Notes: generated by a model not told the origin, from the letters alone. Shown: positions 47,813 to 57,051, counted from the stretch's first letter. The stretch is 64,000 nt of DNA from Thermotoga sp. SG1 (GCF_002865985.1 NZ_LNDD01000005.1:124001-188000); one strand, 5' to 3'. Translations and numbers: made by a program.

Positions 47813-48442
47813 ATGGCAAGGTACACAGGACCTGTTTGCAGGCTTTGCAGAAGGGAAGGCATGAAACTCTACCTCAAAGGTGAAAGATGCTACACGGACA
47901 AGTGTGCTTTCGATAGAAGACCCTACGCTCCTGGACAGCACGGCCAGAGGAGAAGTAAGCTCACTCAGTATGGAATACAGCTCAGAGCCAAGCAAACGGT
48001 CAAGAGAATATACGGCATCCTCGAAAGGCAGTTCGAAAGGTACGTTGAAAAAGCTATGAAGAGAGCTGGCGACACGCGAGAAAATCTGATTCAACTTCTC
48101 GAGGCAAGACTCGACAACGTGGTGTACAGGATGGGATTTGCCATCAACAGAAGACAGGCAAGACAACTCGTCAACCATGGACACTTCCTTGTAAATGGAA
48201 AAAAGGTTGACATTCCAAGTTATCTCCTGAGGCCGAACGATGTGGTGGAGGTCAGGGAAAAGAGCAGAGACATAGAAGTGATCAAGAAAGCCGTAGAGTT
48301 CAACAGGGAAAGAAACACGGTTCCATGGATAGAGGTTGACTTCGACAACTACAGAGGAACCTTCCTGAGGTATCCGCGTCTTGAAGAAGTCACAGATCTT
48401 CCGGTCGATCTGCAGACAGTCATCGAATTCTACTCGAGGTGA
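47813..48442 (+). CDS. rpsD: 30S ribosomal protein S4
   Basis: 209 residues. Primary 16S binder. [20 protein letters not shown] has a CxxC pair near the N terminus, typical of zinc-binding S4 forms. The S4 domain [20 protein letters not shown] and the end [13 protein letters not shown] follow. The stop overlaps the rpoA SD region. Confidence 0.98.
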   Translation: MARYTGPVCRLCRREGMKLYLKGERCYTDKCAFDRRPYAPGQHGQRRSKLTQYGIQLRAKQTVKRIYGILERQFERYVEKAMKRAGDTRENLIQLLEARLDNVVYRMGFAINRRQARQLVNHGHFLVNGKKVDIPSYLLRPNDVVEVREKSRDIEVIKKAVEFNRERNTVPWIEVDFDNYRGTFLRYPRLEEVTDLPVDLQTVIEFYSR

Positions 48443-48447
48443 TGAAA

Positions 48448-49461
48448 ATGGTAGAGTTTGTGATGCCAAAGAAGTTGAAGGTGGAAGAAGAGCGAGAAGA
48501 AAAAGATTATTACTACACCAGGTTCTCGCTTTCTCCACTTGAGAGAGGGTATGCTATCACCATAGGAAACGCATTGAGGAGGGTTCTTCTTTCTTCCATA
48601 CCCTCCCTTGCGATCGTTGGAGTTAGGTTCATAAAACCTGAAAAATATCACGAGTACGATTACATCGAAGGAGTAAAGGAGGATATACTCGACATCATAT
48701 TGAACCTGAAAAAGGTTCAGTTCCGTGTGAACGTGACCGTCAAGGACAGAATCAAAATGGAAGTGGAAAAGAAAGGTCCAGGAGAACTCGTGGCCGGTGA
48801 CATAAAAACCCCCGCCGGTATAGAGGTGGCGAATCCAGACCTCCACATAGCAACTTTGAATTCGAAGGCTGATCTCTTTTTCGAAATCTACGCCGAAGTC
48901 GGAAAAGGCTTCGTCCCAGTCTCAGAAAGAGATGAAAGGCCTGAAGTGGGATGGATACCCATCGATGGTGTCTTCAGTCCGGTTATGAAAGTGAATTTCT
49001 TAACGGAAAATGTGCGTGTTGGAAAGAGGACGGACTACGACAAACTCATACTTGAAGTGTGGACGAAAAAGTCGATAAGACCCGAAGAAGCGTTACGGAA
49101 AGCAGCCGATATCTTGATAAACCACTTCAGGATCGTTATGGAAGGCCTTCCGGAGATGAAAATATCCGAAGAGTACATCATCACGGAAGAGAATGAGGAA
49201 GAAGTCTTGACCTCTGTCGAGGGCGAGGATCAGGAAAGCAGCGAAAACCTCGATGTGTACAGTAAGAAAATAGACGAACTTGAGTTGTCTGTCAGATCCC
49301 TGAACTGTCTCAAGAGAGCAAAGATAGAAACGATAGGCGATTTGATGAGCAAGACAGAGGATGAACTCTTGAAGATCAAGAACTTCGGTCAAAAGTCTCT
49401 TGATGAGGTTAAAAAGAAGTTAAAGGAAAAATTCGGACTCGAGCTCAGGAAGGGGGAATGA
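48448..49461 (+). CDS. rpoA: RNA polymerase alpha subunit
   Basis: 337 residues from ATG 48448, 6 bases after GAGGTG; GTG 48439 is too close. The N-terminal dimerisation domain has [20 protein letters not shown] and [20 protein letters not shown]. An acidic linker (about 255-275) leads to the C-terminal domain [20 protein letters not shown] with [20 protein letters not shown], which contacts UP elements and activators. Confidence 0.98.
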   Translation: MVEFVMPKKLKVEEEREEKDYYYTRFSLSPLERGYAITIGNALRRVLLSSIPSLAIVGVRFIKPEKYHEYDYIEGVKEDILDIILNLKKVQFRVNVTVKDRIKMEVEKKGPGELVAGDIKTPAGIEVANPDLHIATLNSKADLFFEIYAEVGKGFVPVSERDERPEVGWIPIDGVFSPVMKVNFLTENVRVGKRTDYDKLILEVWTKKSIRPEEALRKAADILINHFRIVMEGLPEMKISEEYIITEENEEEVLTSVEGEDQESSENLDVYSKKIDELELSVRSLNCLKRAKIETIGDLMSKTEDELLKIKNFGQKSLDEVKKKLKEKFGLELRKGE

Positions 49462-49464
49462 AAG

Positions 49465-49860
49465 ATGAGGCACAGAATGAAGAGGCATAAACTGGGAAGG
49501 TACGGTAGTCACAGGAGAAGTCTTTTGAAGAATCTTTCAAGAGAGATAGTTGAGCACGGGTCCATCGTGACCACCACGGCCAAGGCAAAGGCATTGAAAG
49601 TGTTCATGGACAAGTTATTAAACAAGGCCATAGAAGCCGCCACAACTGAAGACAGAGCAAGAAGTGTTCATTTAAGAAGGCAGATCAACGCAGTGCTTGG
49701 AGATAGAAGACTCACGAACAAACTGGTGGACGAGATAGCGAAAAACTACGTTGGAAGGAGAGGCGGCTACGTGAGAGTTCTCCGAATAGGTTTCAGAAGA
49801 GGAGACGCCGCCGAGATGTCACTCGTTCAGCTGGTGGAGGCATCCAGTCAGGAGGGCTGA
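49465..49860 (+). CDS. rplQ: 50S ribosomal protein L17
   Basis: 131 residues. [20 protein letters not shown] and [20 protein letters not shown] are the family start; [20 protein letters not shown] is near the end. Its last 25 bases form the left arm and loop of a terminator, constraining the codons of the final residues. Last gene of the ribosomal cluster. Confidence 0.98.
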   Translation: MRHRMKRHKLGRYGSHRRSLLKNLSREIVEHGSIVTTTAKAKALKVFMDKLLNKAIEAATTEDRARSVHLRRQINAVLGDRRLTNKLVDEIAKNYVGRRGGYVRVLRIGFRRGDAAEMSLVQLVEASSQEG

Positions 49861-49873
49861 TGCCTCCTTTTTT
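49836..49873 (+). terminator. Rho-independent terminator overlapping the end of rplQ
   Basis: GGAGGCATC (49836-49844) pairs with GATGCCTCC (49859-49867), nine perfect pairs across a 14-base loop, followed by six T (49868-49873). The left arm is inside rplQ and the right arm contains the last base of the coding sequence's TGA. It closes the 19-kb str-S10-spc-alpha transcript, just before rho. Confidence 0.85.
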
Positions 49874-49919
49874 CTTTCCCGCCTTTTCCTCCTTCCACCA
49901 GTTTCCAGGAGGTGAAAAG

Positions 49920-51203
49920 TTGCCAGAAGAACAGAAAACCATCAGTATATCAGAACTGGAGTCGATGAACATAAAACAGCTTTACGAGATAGCAAAATCA
50001 CTGGGTATTCCTCGGTACACCTCTCTGAGAAAGAGAGATCTCATATTTGCAATTCTGAAAGCCCAGACCGAATCCTCCGGTTATTTCTTCGGTGAGGGTG
50101 TCCTGGAGATACATCCAGAGGGTTTTGGTTTTCTCAGGCGCATCGAAGACAACCTGCTTCCAAGCAACGATGACATATACATCTCTCCCTCTCAGATCAG
50201 AAAGTTCAACCTGAACACGGGAGACATCATATCGGGTGTCATAAGAAAACCGAAAGAGGGAGAAAAGTATTTTGCCATGATAAAAATTGAAGCCATAAAC
50301 TACCGTCCCGTTGAAGCTGCAAGTGAGAGGGTAAACTTTGACAATCTCACACCAGACTACCCGAGGGAGAGATTCATTCTTGAAACGAATCCGAAGATAT
50401 TCTCCACAAGACTCATCGATCTTTTCGCACCCATTGGAAAAGGTCAGAGGGGAATGATCGTAGCACCGCCCAAAGCGGGAAAAACCACCATCCTGAAAGA
50501 GATAGCGAACGGCATAGCGGAGAACCATCCAGATACCATAAGAATCATTCTCCTTGTCGATGAAAGACCCGAGGAAGTGACAGACATAAAGGAATCCACG
50601 AACGCTATAGTCATAGCAGCTCCCTTTGACATGCCTCCTGACAAACAGGTGAAAGTTGCAGAGCTCACTCTAGAGATGGCAAAGCGTCTGGTTGAGTTCA
50701 ACTACGATGTGGTTATTCTACTTGACAGTTTGACAAGGCTTGCAAGGGTTTACAACATAGTCGTTCCCCCGAGCGGAAAACTTCTGACCGGTGGTGTGGA
50801 TCCTGCGGCGCTCTACAAGCCCAAGAGGTTCTTTGGAGCAGCAAGGAACACAAGAGAAGGTGGGAGCCTCACGATAATCGCCACTGCCCTGGTGGAAACC
50901 GGATCGAAGATGGACGAGGTTATATTCGAAGAGTTCAAGGGAACGGGTAATATGGAACTCGTTCTTTCCAGACAACTGGCGAACAAGAGAATATTCCCCG
51001 CCATCAATCTTCTCCTCTCTGGAACCAGGCGGGAAGAGCTTCTCCTGGATGAGGAGACATTGAAGAAAGTCTGGCTTCTTCGAAGAATGCTCTCTGCAAT
51101 GACAGAGGAAGAGGGATTGACGTTGATTCTTAACAAACTCGCCGAAACGTCCTCGAATGAGGAGTTCTTGAAACTGATAGACAAGGAAAAAGCAAGGTAT
51201 TGA
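49920..51203 (+). CDS. rho: Transcription termination factor Rho
   Basis: 427 residues from TTG 49920, 5 to 6 bases after AGGAGGTG; the frame open upstream to 49860 covers the terminator tail and is not used. Hexameric RNA-dependent ATPase. N-terminal helical ISELESMNIKQLYEIAKSLG, cold-shock-like GEGVLEIHPEGFGFLRRIED (RNA site 1), P-loop VAPPKAGKTTILKEIANGIA, Walker B VVILLDSLTRLARVYN and the Q/R loops GALDPAALYKPKRFFGAARN-like region. It has no insertion in the N-terminal part. Confidence 0.98.
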   Translation: MPEEQKTISISELESMNIKQLYEIAKSLGIPRYTSLRKRDLIFAILKAQTESSGYFFGEGVLEIHPEGFGFLRRIEDNLLPSNDDIYISPSQIRKFNLNTGDIISGVIRKPKEGEKYFAMIKIEAINYRPVEAASERVNFDNLTPDYPRERFILETNPKIFSTRLIDLFAPIGKGQRGMIVAPPKAGKTTILKEIANGIAENHPDTIRIILLVDERPEEVTDIKESTNAIVIAAPFDMPPDKQVKVAELTLEMAKRLVEFNYDVVILLDSLTRLARVYNIVVPPSGKLLTGGVDPAALYKPKRFFGAARNTREGGSLTIIATALVETGSKMDEVIFEEFKGTGNMELVLSRQLANKRIFPAINLLLSGTRREELLLDEETLKKVWLLRRMLSAMTEEEGLTLILNKLAETSSNEEFLKLIDKEKARY

Positions 51204-51224
51204 TCATGCCAGGAGGTGCTGGAG

Positions 51225-52169
51225 TTGAAACTGATAGGTGTTGATCTCGGTGGAACAACATTCTCTGTGGGTCTGGTCAGTGAAGACGGAAAGATCCTGA
51301 AGAAAATCACCCGCGATACGCTTGTTGACAACGGAAAAGACGATGTGATCAGAAGGATTGCGGAGGCAATTCTCGAGGTATCTGATGGTGAAGATACTCC
51401 CTACGTTGGGATAGGTTCTCCCGGATCGATAGACAGAGAAAACGGCGTAGTAAGGTTCTCTCCGAACTTTCCAGACTGGCACAACGTTCCTCTAACCTAC
51501 GAGATATCGAGACTCACGAAAAAGAAAGCCTTCCTCGAAAACGATGCGAACGCCTTCGTTCTCGGTGAGAAATGGTTCGGTGCCGGAAAAGGCCGTGATC
51601 ACATAGTTGCCCTAACGCTTGGAACGGGAATCGGAGGAGGCGTCATCACCCACGGTCAGCTTCTTACAGGAAAAGACGGAATAGGAGCAGAACTGGGACA
51701 CGTTGTTGTGGAACCAAACGGTCCCATGTGCAACTGCGGAACACGGGGATGTCTTGAAGCGATAGCCTCTGCAACGGCGATAAGAAGATTCCTCAGGGAA
51801 GGCTACAAGAAGTACCGTGATTCCCTGGTTTACAAACTGGCAGGCTCCCCAGAGAAGGCAGACGCCAAGCATCTTTTTGATGCTGCAAGACAGGGCGATC
51901 GCTTTGCCCTCATGATAAGAGACAGGGTGGTGGACGCACTGGCGCGGGCTGTGGCCGGATACATTCACATATTCAACCCGGAAATAGTGATCATAGGTGG
52001 GGGTATTTCCAGGGCAGGAAGCGTTTTGTTCGATCCTTTGAAAGAGAAGGTAATAGACTACATCATGCCCTCCTTCGTGGGAACCTATGAAATAGTGGCA
52101 AGTCCTCTGGTAGAGGACGCCGGCATCCTCGGTGCGGCCTCGATAATAAAGGAAAGGACGGGGGGCTAA
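51225..52169 (+). CDS. glk: ROK-family glucokinase
   Basis: 314 residues from TTG 51225, 6 bases after AGGAGGTG; GTG 51216 (317 residues) overlaps the SD. Phosphorylates glucose with ATP. Phosphate-binding GVDLGGTTFSVGLVSEDGKI, the substrate region FLENDANAFVLGEKWFGAGK and LTLGTGIGGGVITHGQLLTG, and the ROK zinc motif CNCGTRGCLEAIAS. The 3' end is 3 bases from degV. Confidence 0.93.
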   Translation: MKLIGVDLGGTTFSVGLVSEDGKILKKITRDTLVDNGKDDVIRRIAEAILEVSDGEDTPYVGIGSPGSIDRENGVVRFSPNFPDWHNVPLTYEISRLTKKKAFLENDANAFVLGEKWFGAGKGRDHIVALTLGTGIGGGVITHGQLLTGKDGIGAELGHVVVEPNGPMCNCGTRGCLEAIASATAIRRFLREGYKKYRDSLVYKLAGSPEKADAKHLFDAARQGDRFALMIRDRVVDALARAVAGYIHIFNPEIVIIGGGISRAGSVLFDPLKEKVIDYIMPSFVGTYEIVASPLVEDAGILGAASIIKERTGG

Positions 52170-52172
52170 ACC

Positions 52173-53039
52173 ATGAAGGTGAAGATTCTTGTCGACAGCA
52201 CTGCTGATATTCCTTTTTCCTGGATGGAAAAGTACGATATGGACAGCATACCTCTCTACGTGGTATGGGATGATGGAACGTCCGAGCCAGACGAAAGAAC
52301 CCCTGAAGAAATAGAGAACTTCTACAGGAGGATAAAAGAAGCAGGCAGTGTCCCAAAGACCTCACAGCCGAGTGTGGAGGATTTCAAGAAAAAGTATCTT
52401 AAATATCGGGAAGAAGGTTACGATGCCGTGCTGGTACTCACCATATCTTCCAAACTCTCCGGAACGTATAACTCCGCCGTTCTTGCAGCCAGAGAAGTAG
52501 ATATACCTGTACACGTTGTCGACACTCGACTTGCATCCGGTGCCATACCTCTCCCAGCGCGAGTGGCAAGGGAAATGCTGGAGAAAGGGACATCCGTTGA
52601 AGAAGTCCTGAAAAAGCTCGATGAGAGATTGAAAAATGGAGATTTCAAAGCGATCTTTTATGTTTCAGATTTCAACTACCTTGTCAAAGGTGGAAGGGTA
52701 AGCAAATTTCAGGGGTTTGTTGGAAATCTTTTGAAGATAAGAGTGTGTCTTCACATCGAAAACGGAGAACTCATACCCTACAGGAAGGTAAGGGGTGACA
52801 GGAAGGCCGTTGAGGCTCTCATCGAAAAGCTCAGTGAAGATACACCGGAGGGCTCAAAACTTCGGGTGATAGGTGTTCACGCAGACAACAAAGCAGGAGT
52901 CATGGAACTTCTAAACACTCTCAGGAAAAAGTATGAGGTTGTGGATGAGATAATCTCACCCATGGGCAAGGTCATCACGACCCATGTGGGACCCGGGACG
53001 GTTGGTTTTGGAATCGAGGTTTTAGAACGAAGAAAATGA
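52173..53039 (+). CDS. degV: DegV family fatty-acid-binding protein (FakB-like)
   Basis: 288 residues, two-domain DegV fold known to hold a long-chain fatty acid. KILVDSTADIPFSWMEKYDM, KTSQPSVEDFKKKYLKYREE, VLVLTISSKLSGTYNSAVLA (fatty-acid carboxylate loop) and VDTRLASGAIPLPARVAREM are family blocks, with TTHVGPGTVGFGIEVLERRK at the end. It probably presents fatty acid to the FakA-like kinase at 3966-5552. Its last 65 bases overlap the next gene on the other strand. Confidence 0.93.
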   Translation: MKVKILVDSTADIPFSWMEKYDMDSIPLYVVWDDGTSEPDERTPEEIENFYRRIKEAGSVPKTSQPSVEDFKKKYLKYREEGYDAVLVLTISSKLSGTYNSAVLAAREVDIPVHVVDTRLASGAIPLPARVAREMLEKGTSVEEVLKKLDERLKNGDFKAIFYVSDFNYLVKGGRVSKFQGFVGNLLKIRVCLHIENGELIPYRKVRGDRKAVEALIEKLSEDTPEGSKLRVIGVHADNKAGVMELLNTLRKKYEVVDEIISPMGKVITTHVGPGTVGFGIEVLERRK

Positions 53040-53481
53040 AAACACCGATGAACACCAGAATGTCTCCCAGACTTATCACAAACCTTCTTCCCCACGGAAG
53101 ATAAACGGGGATGTAATCTGCCAGTATTGTTTTCCAGGAAAACTCGGTGAACACACTGTGTTTGAAATCCAGTCCAAGATCGAGGAGTCTGAGTGTTGGT
53201 TCCCAAACCGGCATCTTTCCACCGTTGACACTCATGGTGAATCCGTTCAAAACGGCACCTGCTGTCATGAGTTTAAAGCCGGGCAGGTTTCTGTTCCACA
53301 CAAAGAAGAGAAACAGCATGAAAAAAGAGATGGGAACGATGATCTCTTTCCAGGGGAGAAACTGAAGAAAAAACGGAACGGCAAAAAGATAAAGCCCTTT
53401 GTAGTTGTATTTCAGAATGTTTTTGATGTTTCCGGTTATCAGTGAAAGAATCAGTGCTATGATGAACACGTCAACCATCAT
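52975..53481 (-). CDS. Membrane protein, DUF5317-like
   Basis: 168 residues with about five hydrophobic helices: FIIALILSLITGNIKNIL, GLYLFAVPFFLQFLPWK, IIVPISFFMLFLFFVW and LGDILVFIGVFIFFVLK. A conserved-looking AGAVLNGFTMSVNGGKMPVW segment suggests the DUF5317 family, recalled with moderate certainty. The function is unknown. It overlaps the HD-GYP gene by 4 bases on the same strand (ATGA) and degV by 65 bases antisense. Confidence 0.7.
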   Translation of the reverse strand: MMVDVFIIALILSLITGNIKNILKYNYKGLYLFAVPFFLQFLPWKEIIVPISFFMLFLFFVWNRNLPGFKLMTAGAVLNGFTMSVNGGKMPVWEPTLRLLDLGLDFKHSVFTEFSWKTILADYIPVYLPWGRRFVISLGDILVFIGVFIFFVLKPRFQNQPSRVPHGS

Positions 53482-54752
53482 TTTTCTTTCTCCTCCTCTC
53501 CTTCCTTGTCGAGAATTTCAAAAAGAAGTCTGACGAGATCGGGGTCGAGCACTGTGCCGCTCATCTGTTTCATCATGATCTCTTTCGCCTCTTCTTTTGT
53601 TAGAGCCTTTCTGTATGGTCTGTCACTGGTGAGTGCCTCGTACACATCTGCTACCGCTATGATTCTTGAAGGAAGGGGTATCTCTTTTCCTTTCAATCTG
53701 TCGGGGTATCCCGTACCGTCCCATTTTTCATGGTGATGTCTCACCCACTTGCTTTCCCTGTTGTTGAATATGTACACCTCTCTCAGTATGTCTTCGCCCA
53801 TGATCGGATGGTTTTTCACTATGTCCATTTCCTCCTTTGAAAGGATAGTTGGTTTTTTCAGTATGTGATCGGGTATTCCGATCTTTCCTATATCGTGTAG
53901 AAAGGCTGCGTTGTAGATTCGTTCCACCATTTTGGGTGAAAATCCGAGTTTTCTTGCCATTTTTCTTGCAAATTCTGCCACCCTTTCACTGTGTCCACGG
54001 GTGTACTTGTCTTTTTCTTCGAGGCTCTTCGCAAGAAGTTTCAGGTGTTCCAGTTTGGCTTCGTAGTACTTGTACCTGTAGTAGTTTCCTATTTGAATGG
54101 AAAGTACGGCGGCAAGAGAGACAGGAATGGCGATGAAACCCATATATTGATAAAGAATGTAAACAATGATGACCACAGGAATAAATAATGCCATACTTAA
54201 AACAGGTCCTGATATTACCTTTGAAAAAGTTTCAACAAAATCTCCACCAGAAAGTATGCAAACAGCGAAAAGCACAAACAAGTTGTTCAAAGTGAAATAG
54301 ATAACCGTACAAATTATCACAGCAAGAATATTCCACACAAAATTTCGATCAACTATGGAGTGAAATACGATACTAGAGACATATGAAGATACGGCAACTT
54401 GTGAAAAATTGAATATATACCGACTCACTGGATATCGTTCTTTGGGTATTTTGATCAGTTTGTATAGAATACCCGAAGAAGCGTTGATCAAAGAGGCTTC
54501 CAGAGGCATAAGAAGAAACACCACTGTGATGTGGACGACCATACTGGCAGAAGTTTCCACTCTTCCTCCTGTAAACTCCAAAGTCTTTATGCTTGCGATC
54601 TCGAAAATAGAACTGATCAGAAAAAGAAAAAGAACAAATTCCATGTCTTGCATTCTAGAAAAAGTGTTCTTGAAAATGAAAATTAGAGTAACATAGATAA
54701 CAAGAACAAGCAAAGAATAAATCAGAAATGGCCTCTCTCTTTGATTTATCAC
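53478..54752 (-). CDS. HD-GYP domain protein with membrane sensor region
   Basis: 424 residues. Six to eight helices fill the first 200 (for example FLIYSLLVLVIYVTLIFIF and VVIIVYILYQYMGFIAIPVS), followed by a coiled linker (YYEAKLEHLKLLAKSLEEKD). The HD-GYP domain follows: RGHSERVAEFARKMARKLGF, FLHDIGKIGIPDHILKKPTI, RHHHEKWDGTGYPDRLKG and VADVYEALTSDRPYRKALTK. All HD-GYP metal and GYP residues are intact, so cyclic-di-GMP hydrolysis is likely. The signal sensed is unknown. Confidence 0.88.
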   Translation of the reverse strand: MINQRERPFLIYSLLVLVIYVTLIFIFKNTFSRMQDMEFVLFLFLISSIFEIASIKTLEFTGGRVETSASMVVHITVVFLLMPLEASLINASSGILYKLIKIPKERYPVSRYIFNFSQVAVSSYVSSIVFHSIVDRNFVWNILAVIICTVIYFTLNNLFVLFAVCILSGGDFVETFSKVISGPVLSMALFIPVVIIVYILYQYMGFIAIPVSLAAVLSIQIGNYYRYKYYEAKLEHLKLLAKSLEEKDKYTRGHSERVAEFARKMARKLGFSPKMVERIYNAAFLHDIGKIGIPDHILKKPTILSKEEMDIVKNHPIMGEDILREVYIFNNRESKWVRHHHEKWDGTGYPDRLKGKEIPLPSRIIAVADVYEALTSDRPYRKALTKEEAKEIMMKQMSGTVLDPDLVRLLFEILDKEGEEEKEK

Positions 54753-54789
54753 ACTCTCACTCCTTAAAGGAAATATAATCGGACTACAC

Positions 54790-55018
54790 GGGGCAGGGGG
54801 ATACCAGATGAAGGAATATTATATTACCAAACTCTATTGGTTCCAACCACTGCCATCAGAGCTCCAAAGAGGCTTCCAAGAACGAGGATCACTTTCACGA
54901 GTTTTCTCATGGCTTCCCCCCCTTTCATTGCTCAGTCTCAGTGCTTCGCTTGTTACCGGATCTTCGCTGACCACATTTCTTTCTGCGAAACTCCGCTTTT
55001 GAAAGACCCCCTGCCCCC
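54790..55018. repeat. 11-bp inverted repeat flanking the small locus
   Basis: GGGGCAGGGGG at 54790-54800 and its exact complement CCCCCTGCCCC at 55007-55017, 206 bases apart, in the 277-base gap between the HD-GYP gene and engB. The enclosed DNA holds the possible 28-residue peptide. No transposase, target duplication or T-run terminator is visible. Confidence 0.5.
54824..54910 (-). CDS. Possible small membrane peptide, 28 residues
   Basis: ATG 54910 to TAA 54824: MRKLVKVILVLGSLFGALMA then VVGTNRVW. One hydrophobic helix with a basic N terminus. A run of seven G (54922-54916 on this strand) lies 5 bases upstream and could serve as a weak SD. Immediately upstream, one frame off, is NVVSEDPVTSEALRLSNERG; deleting one G would join the two into a protein of about 50 residues. 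It may be a short gene, the end of a frameshifted gene, or chance. Confidence 0.4.
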   Translation of the reverse strand: MRKLVKVILVLGSLFGALMAVVGTNRVW

Positions 55019-55029
55019 ATACTATTTTA

Positions 55030-55617
55030 TCAATTTTCTTTCAGGAGTGTTGAGATCAGATTCAAAAGATCATCTATTCCCTCACCCGTCACAGAAGATG
55101 TTGGTATAATCGTGTACTCTCCATACTTTGAAAACGCTCTTTTGTGTTCGTCCAGTTTTTTCTTCCTTTCAGACATCTTGACCTTGTCCATCTTGGTGAG
55201 GACGATGGTGAAGGGAATGTTCAGGTTTTTCAACCACTCCACCATCATGAGGTCTGTTTCCTGAGGTGGTATCCTACCATCAACGAGTAAAAACACCATC
55301 TGAAGGGACCATCTGTTCGTGAAGTAGTCTTCTACCAGTTTTTTCCACTGCATACGTTCTTTTTTGGAGACTTTTGCGTATCCGTATCCAGGAAGGTCTA
55401 CAAAATAATACCTGGAATTCACAAGGTAGAAGTTTATCGATCTTGTTTTCCCTGGCGTTTTACTCACGTAGGCTATCTTTCTGTTGAACAGAGCATTTAA
55501 AAGAGACGATTTTCCAACGTTGGACCTTCCAACGAAGGCGATCTCACCCTTCAAAGGAGGGGGATAATCACCCGGTGTTTTCGCTATCTTGACCAGTTCC
55601 ACATCCTTTATGACCAT
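55030..55617 (-). CDS. engB: GTPase EngB/YsxC
   Basis: 195 residues. Ribosome-assembly GTPase acting on the 50S subunit. G1 [20 protein letters not shown], switch [13 protein letters not shown]3 [21 protein letters not shown]4 [16 protein letters not shown] and G5 [17 protein letters not shown] are all intact. It is transcribed divergently from the cobO-like gene. Confidence 0.97.
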   Translation of the reverse strand: MVIKDVELVKIAKTPGDYPPPLKGEIAFVGRSNVGKSSLLNALFNRKIAYVSKTPGKTRSINFYLVNSRYYFVDLPGYGYAKVSKKERMQWKKLVEDYFTNRWSLQMVFLLVDGRIPPQETDLMMVEWLKNLNIPFTIVLTKMDKVKMSERKKKLDEHKRAFSKYGEYTIIPTSSVTGEGIDDLLNLISTLLKEN

Positions 55618-55666
55618 TTTCTCTCACCCTCTTTCTATGCTAGCATACAAAGAAGGAGGGATGAAG

Positions 55667-56179
55667 TTGAAGGGATACGTGCACGTTTACACAGGAGACG
55701 GCAAAGGGAAAACAACCGCCGCCCTTGGACTTTCGGTGAGAGCGGCCTGTGCGGGCCTGAGGGTGTTCATAGGGCAGTTTCTGAAGGGAACACCGGTTTC
55801 GGAGTTGAAACTGAAGGAGTTCTTCCGCAACATCGAGATAGTTCAGTACGGAACTTCCGAATTTGTCGTGGGAAGACCATCTGAAGAACAGATAAAAAAA
55901 GCAAAGGAAGGACTTCGGGACGTCAAAGAGAGACTGATTTCTGGAAGATACGACGTCGTCGTTCTGGATGAACTCTGCGTGGCGATTCATTTTGGATTCT
56001 TTTCGAGAGAGGAAATAGAGGACCTGCTGAGTGTCAGACCCGAAAACGTGGAACTCGTAATAACAGGAAGGTACGCACCAGAATGGTTGATCGAAAAGGC
56101 AGATCTTGTCACGGAGATGAAAGAAGTGAAGCATTACTACAGAGAAGGCGTCAGGGCAAGAGAAGGCATAGAGTACTAG
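55667..56179 (+). CDS. cobO: Cob(I)yrinic acid a,c-diamide adenosyltransferase, CobO/BtuR type
   Basis: 170 residues from TTG 55667, 6 bases after AGGAGGG, giving the family start MKGYVHVYTGDGKGKTTAAL with its reversed P-loop. Then VFIGQFLKGTPVSELKLKEF and DVVVLDELCVAIHFGFFSRE (Walker B-like). It adenosylates corrinoids to coenzyme B12. No other cobalamin synthesis gene is in the window, so salvage is likely. The frame extends upstream to 55589 but without support. Confidence 0.92.
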   Translation: MKGYVHVYTGDGKGKTTAALGLSVRAACAGLRVFIGQFLKGTPVSELKLKEFFRNIEIVQYGTSEFVVGRPSEEQIKKAKEGLRDVKERLISGRYDVVVLDELCVAIHFGFFSREEIEDLLSVRPENVELVITGRYAPEWLIEKADLVTEMKEVKHYYREGVRAREGIEY

Positions 56180-56190
56180 GAGGGATACCC

Positions 56191-57045
56191 ATGGTTGTAG
56201 AAAACAGGCTGGAAAAGGGAAGACCCGCGGTGGGAATGGAAACCACCGTGTTCGTTCATGGACTACCCAGAAAAGAGGCGATTGATCTTTTCAGAAGGGC
56301 AAAGAAGATGTCCGAAGAGATGGGATTCCAACTTGCGGTAGTGGGTGTCTTGAAGGGAAGAATTATCGTGGGAATGAACGAAGATGAACTCACCATCATG
56401 ATGAACGAAGGTTCAGAAAAAATAGGAACAAGAGAGATTCCGATAGCACTGGCAAAGGGAATGAACGCTGCAACGACTGTAAGTGCCACCATCTTTCTCT
56501 GCAAAAGATTCGGAATGGATGTTGTCGTGACGGGTGGTACGGGTGGTGTTCATCCCGGTAAAGTGGACGTTTCCCAGGATCTCACGGAGATGGCATCTTC
56601 AAGGATCATACTTGTGTCCAGCGGCGTAAAATCCATCCTCGATGTGGATGCAACGTTCGAGATGCTTGAAACCCTGGAAATTCCAGTGGTGGGATTCATG
56701 ACAGATGAATTTCCCCTCTTTTTCTCAAGAAAAAGTGGAAAAAAGGTGATGAGAGTAGAGGATGTAGAAGAGATCCTGAGAATCTACAGGACCATGGAGG
56801 AACTGAACCTTGAAAAGACCCTCATGGTGCTGAACCCTGTTCCAGAAGAACACGAAGTTCCACGGGAAGAAATCGAACATCTTCTGAAAAACATCGAACT
56901 GAAGGTGGAAGGAAAAGATGTAACACCCTACCTTCTCAGAAAACTTGTTGAGGTAACGAACGGTAGAACTCTGAAGGCAAACCTTTCTCTTCTTGAGGAA
57001 AATGTGAAACTTGCCGGAAAGATAGCACTGGCACTTGGAAGATAA
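56191..57045 (+). CDS. psuG: Pseudouridine-5'-phosphate glycosidase
   Basis: 284 residues from ATG 56191 after GGAGGG. Splits pseudouridine 5'-phosphate into uracil and ribose 5-phosphate (formerly IndA/indigoidine synthase A-like). GRPAVGMETTVFVHGLPRKE, ALAKGMNAATTVSATIFLCK with its active-site Lys region, MDVVVTGGTGGVHPGKVDVS and LVSSGVKSILDVDATFEMLE match. No pseudouridine kinase (psuK) is adjacent. The T. maritima orthologue has a structural-genomics structure. Confidence 0.94.
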   Translation: MVVENRLEKGRPAVGMETTVFVHGLPRKEAIDLFRRAKKMSEEMGFQLAVVGVLKGRIIVGMNEDELTIMMNEGSEKIGTREIPIALAKGMNAATTVSATIFLCKRFGMDVVVTGGTGGVHPGKVDVSQDLTEMASSRIILVSSGVKSILDVDATFEMLETLEIPVVGFMTDEFPLFFSRKSGKKVMRVEDVEEILRIYRTMEELNLEKTLMVLNPVPEEHEVPREEIEHLLKNIELKVEGKDVTPYLLRKLVEVTNGRTLKANLSLLEENVKLAGKIALALGR

Positions 57046-57051
57046 CGGATA

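Noticed and set aside
54788-55020. A c-di-GMP (GEMM) or other known riboswitch upstream of the HD-GYP gene
   Set aside because: The G-rich element does not show the conserved GEMM core or another riboswitch core I can recognise, and an open reading frame crosses it.
54808-55109. + strand open frames of 64 and 90 codons between the HD-GYP gene and engB
   Set aside because: No SD site, low-complexity Ser/Leu sequence, and opposite to both neighbouring genes; they arise from the G/C-run locus and engB antisense.
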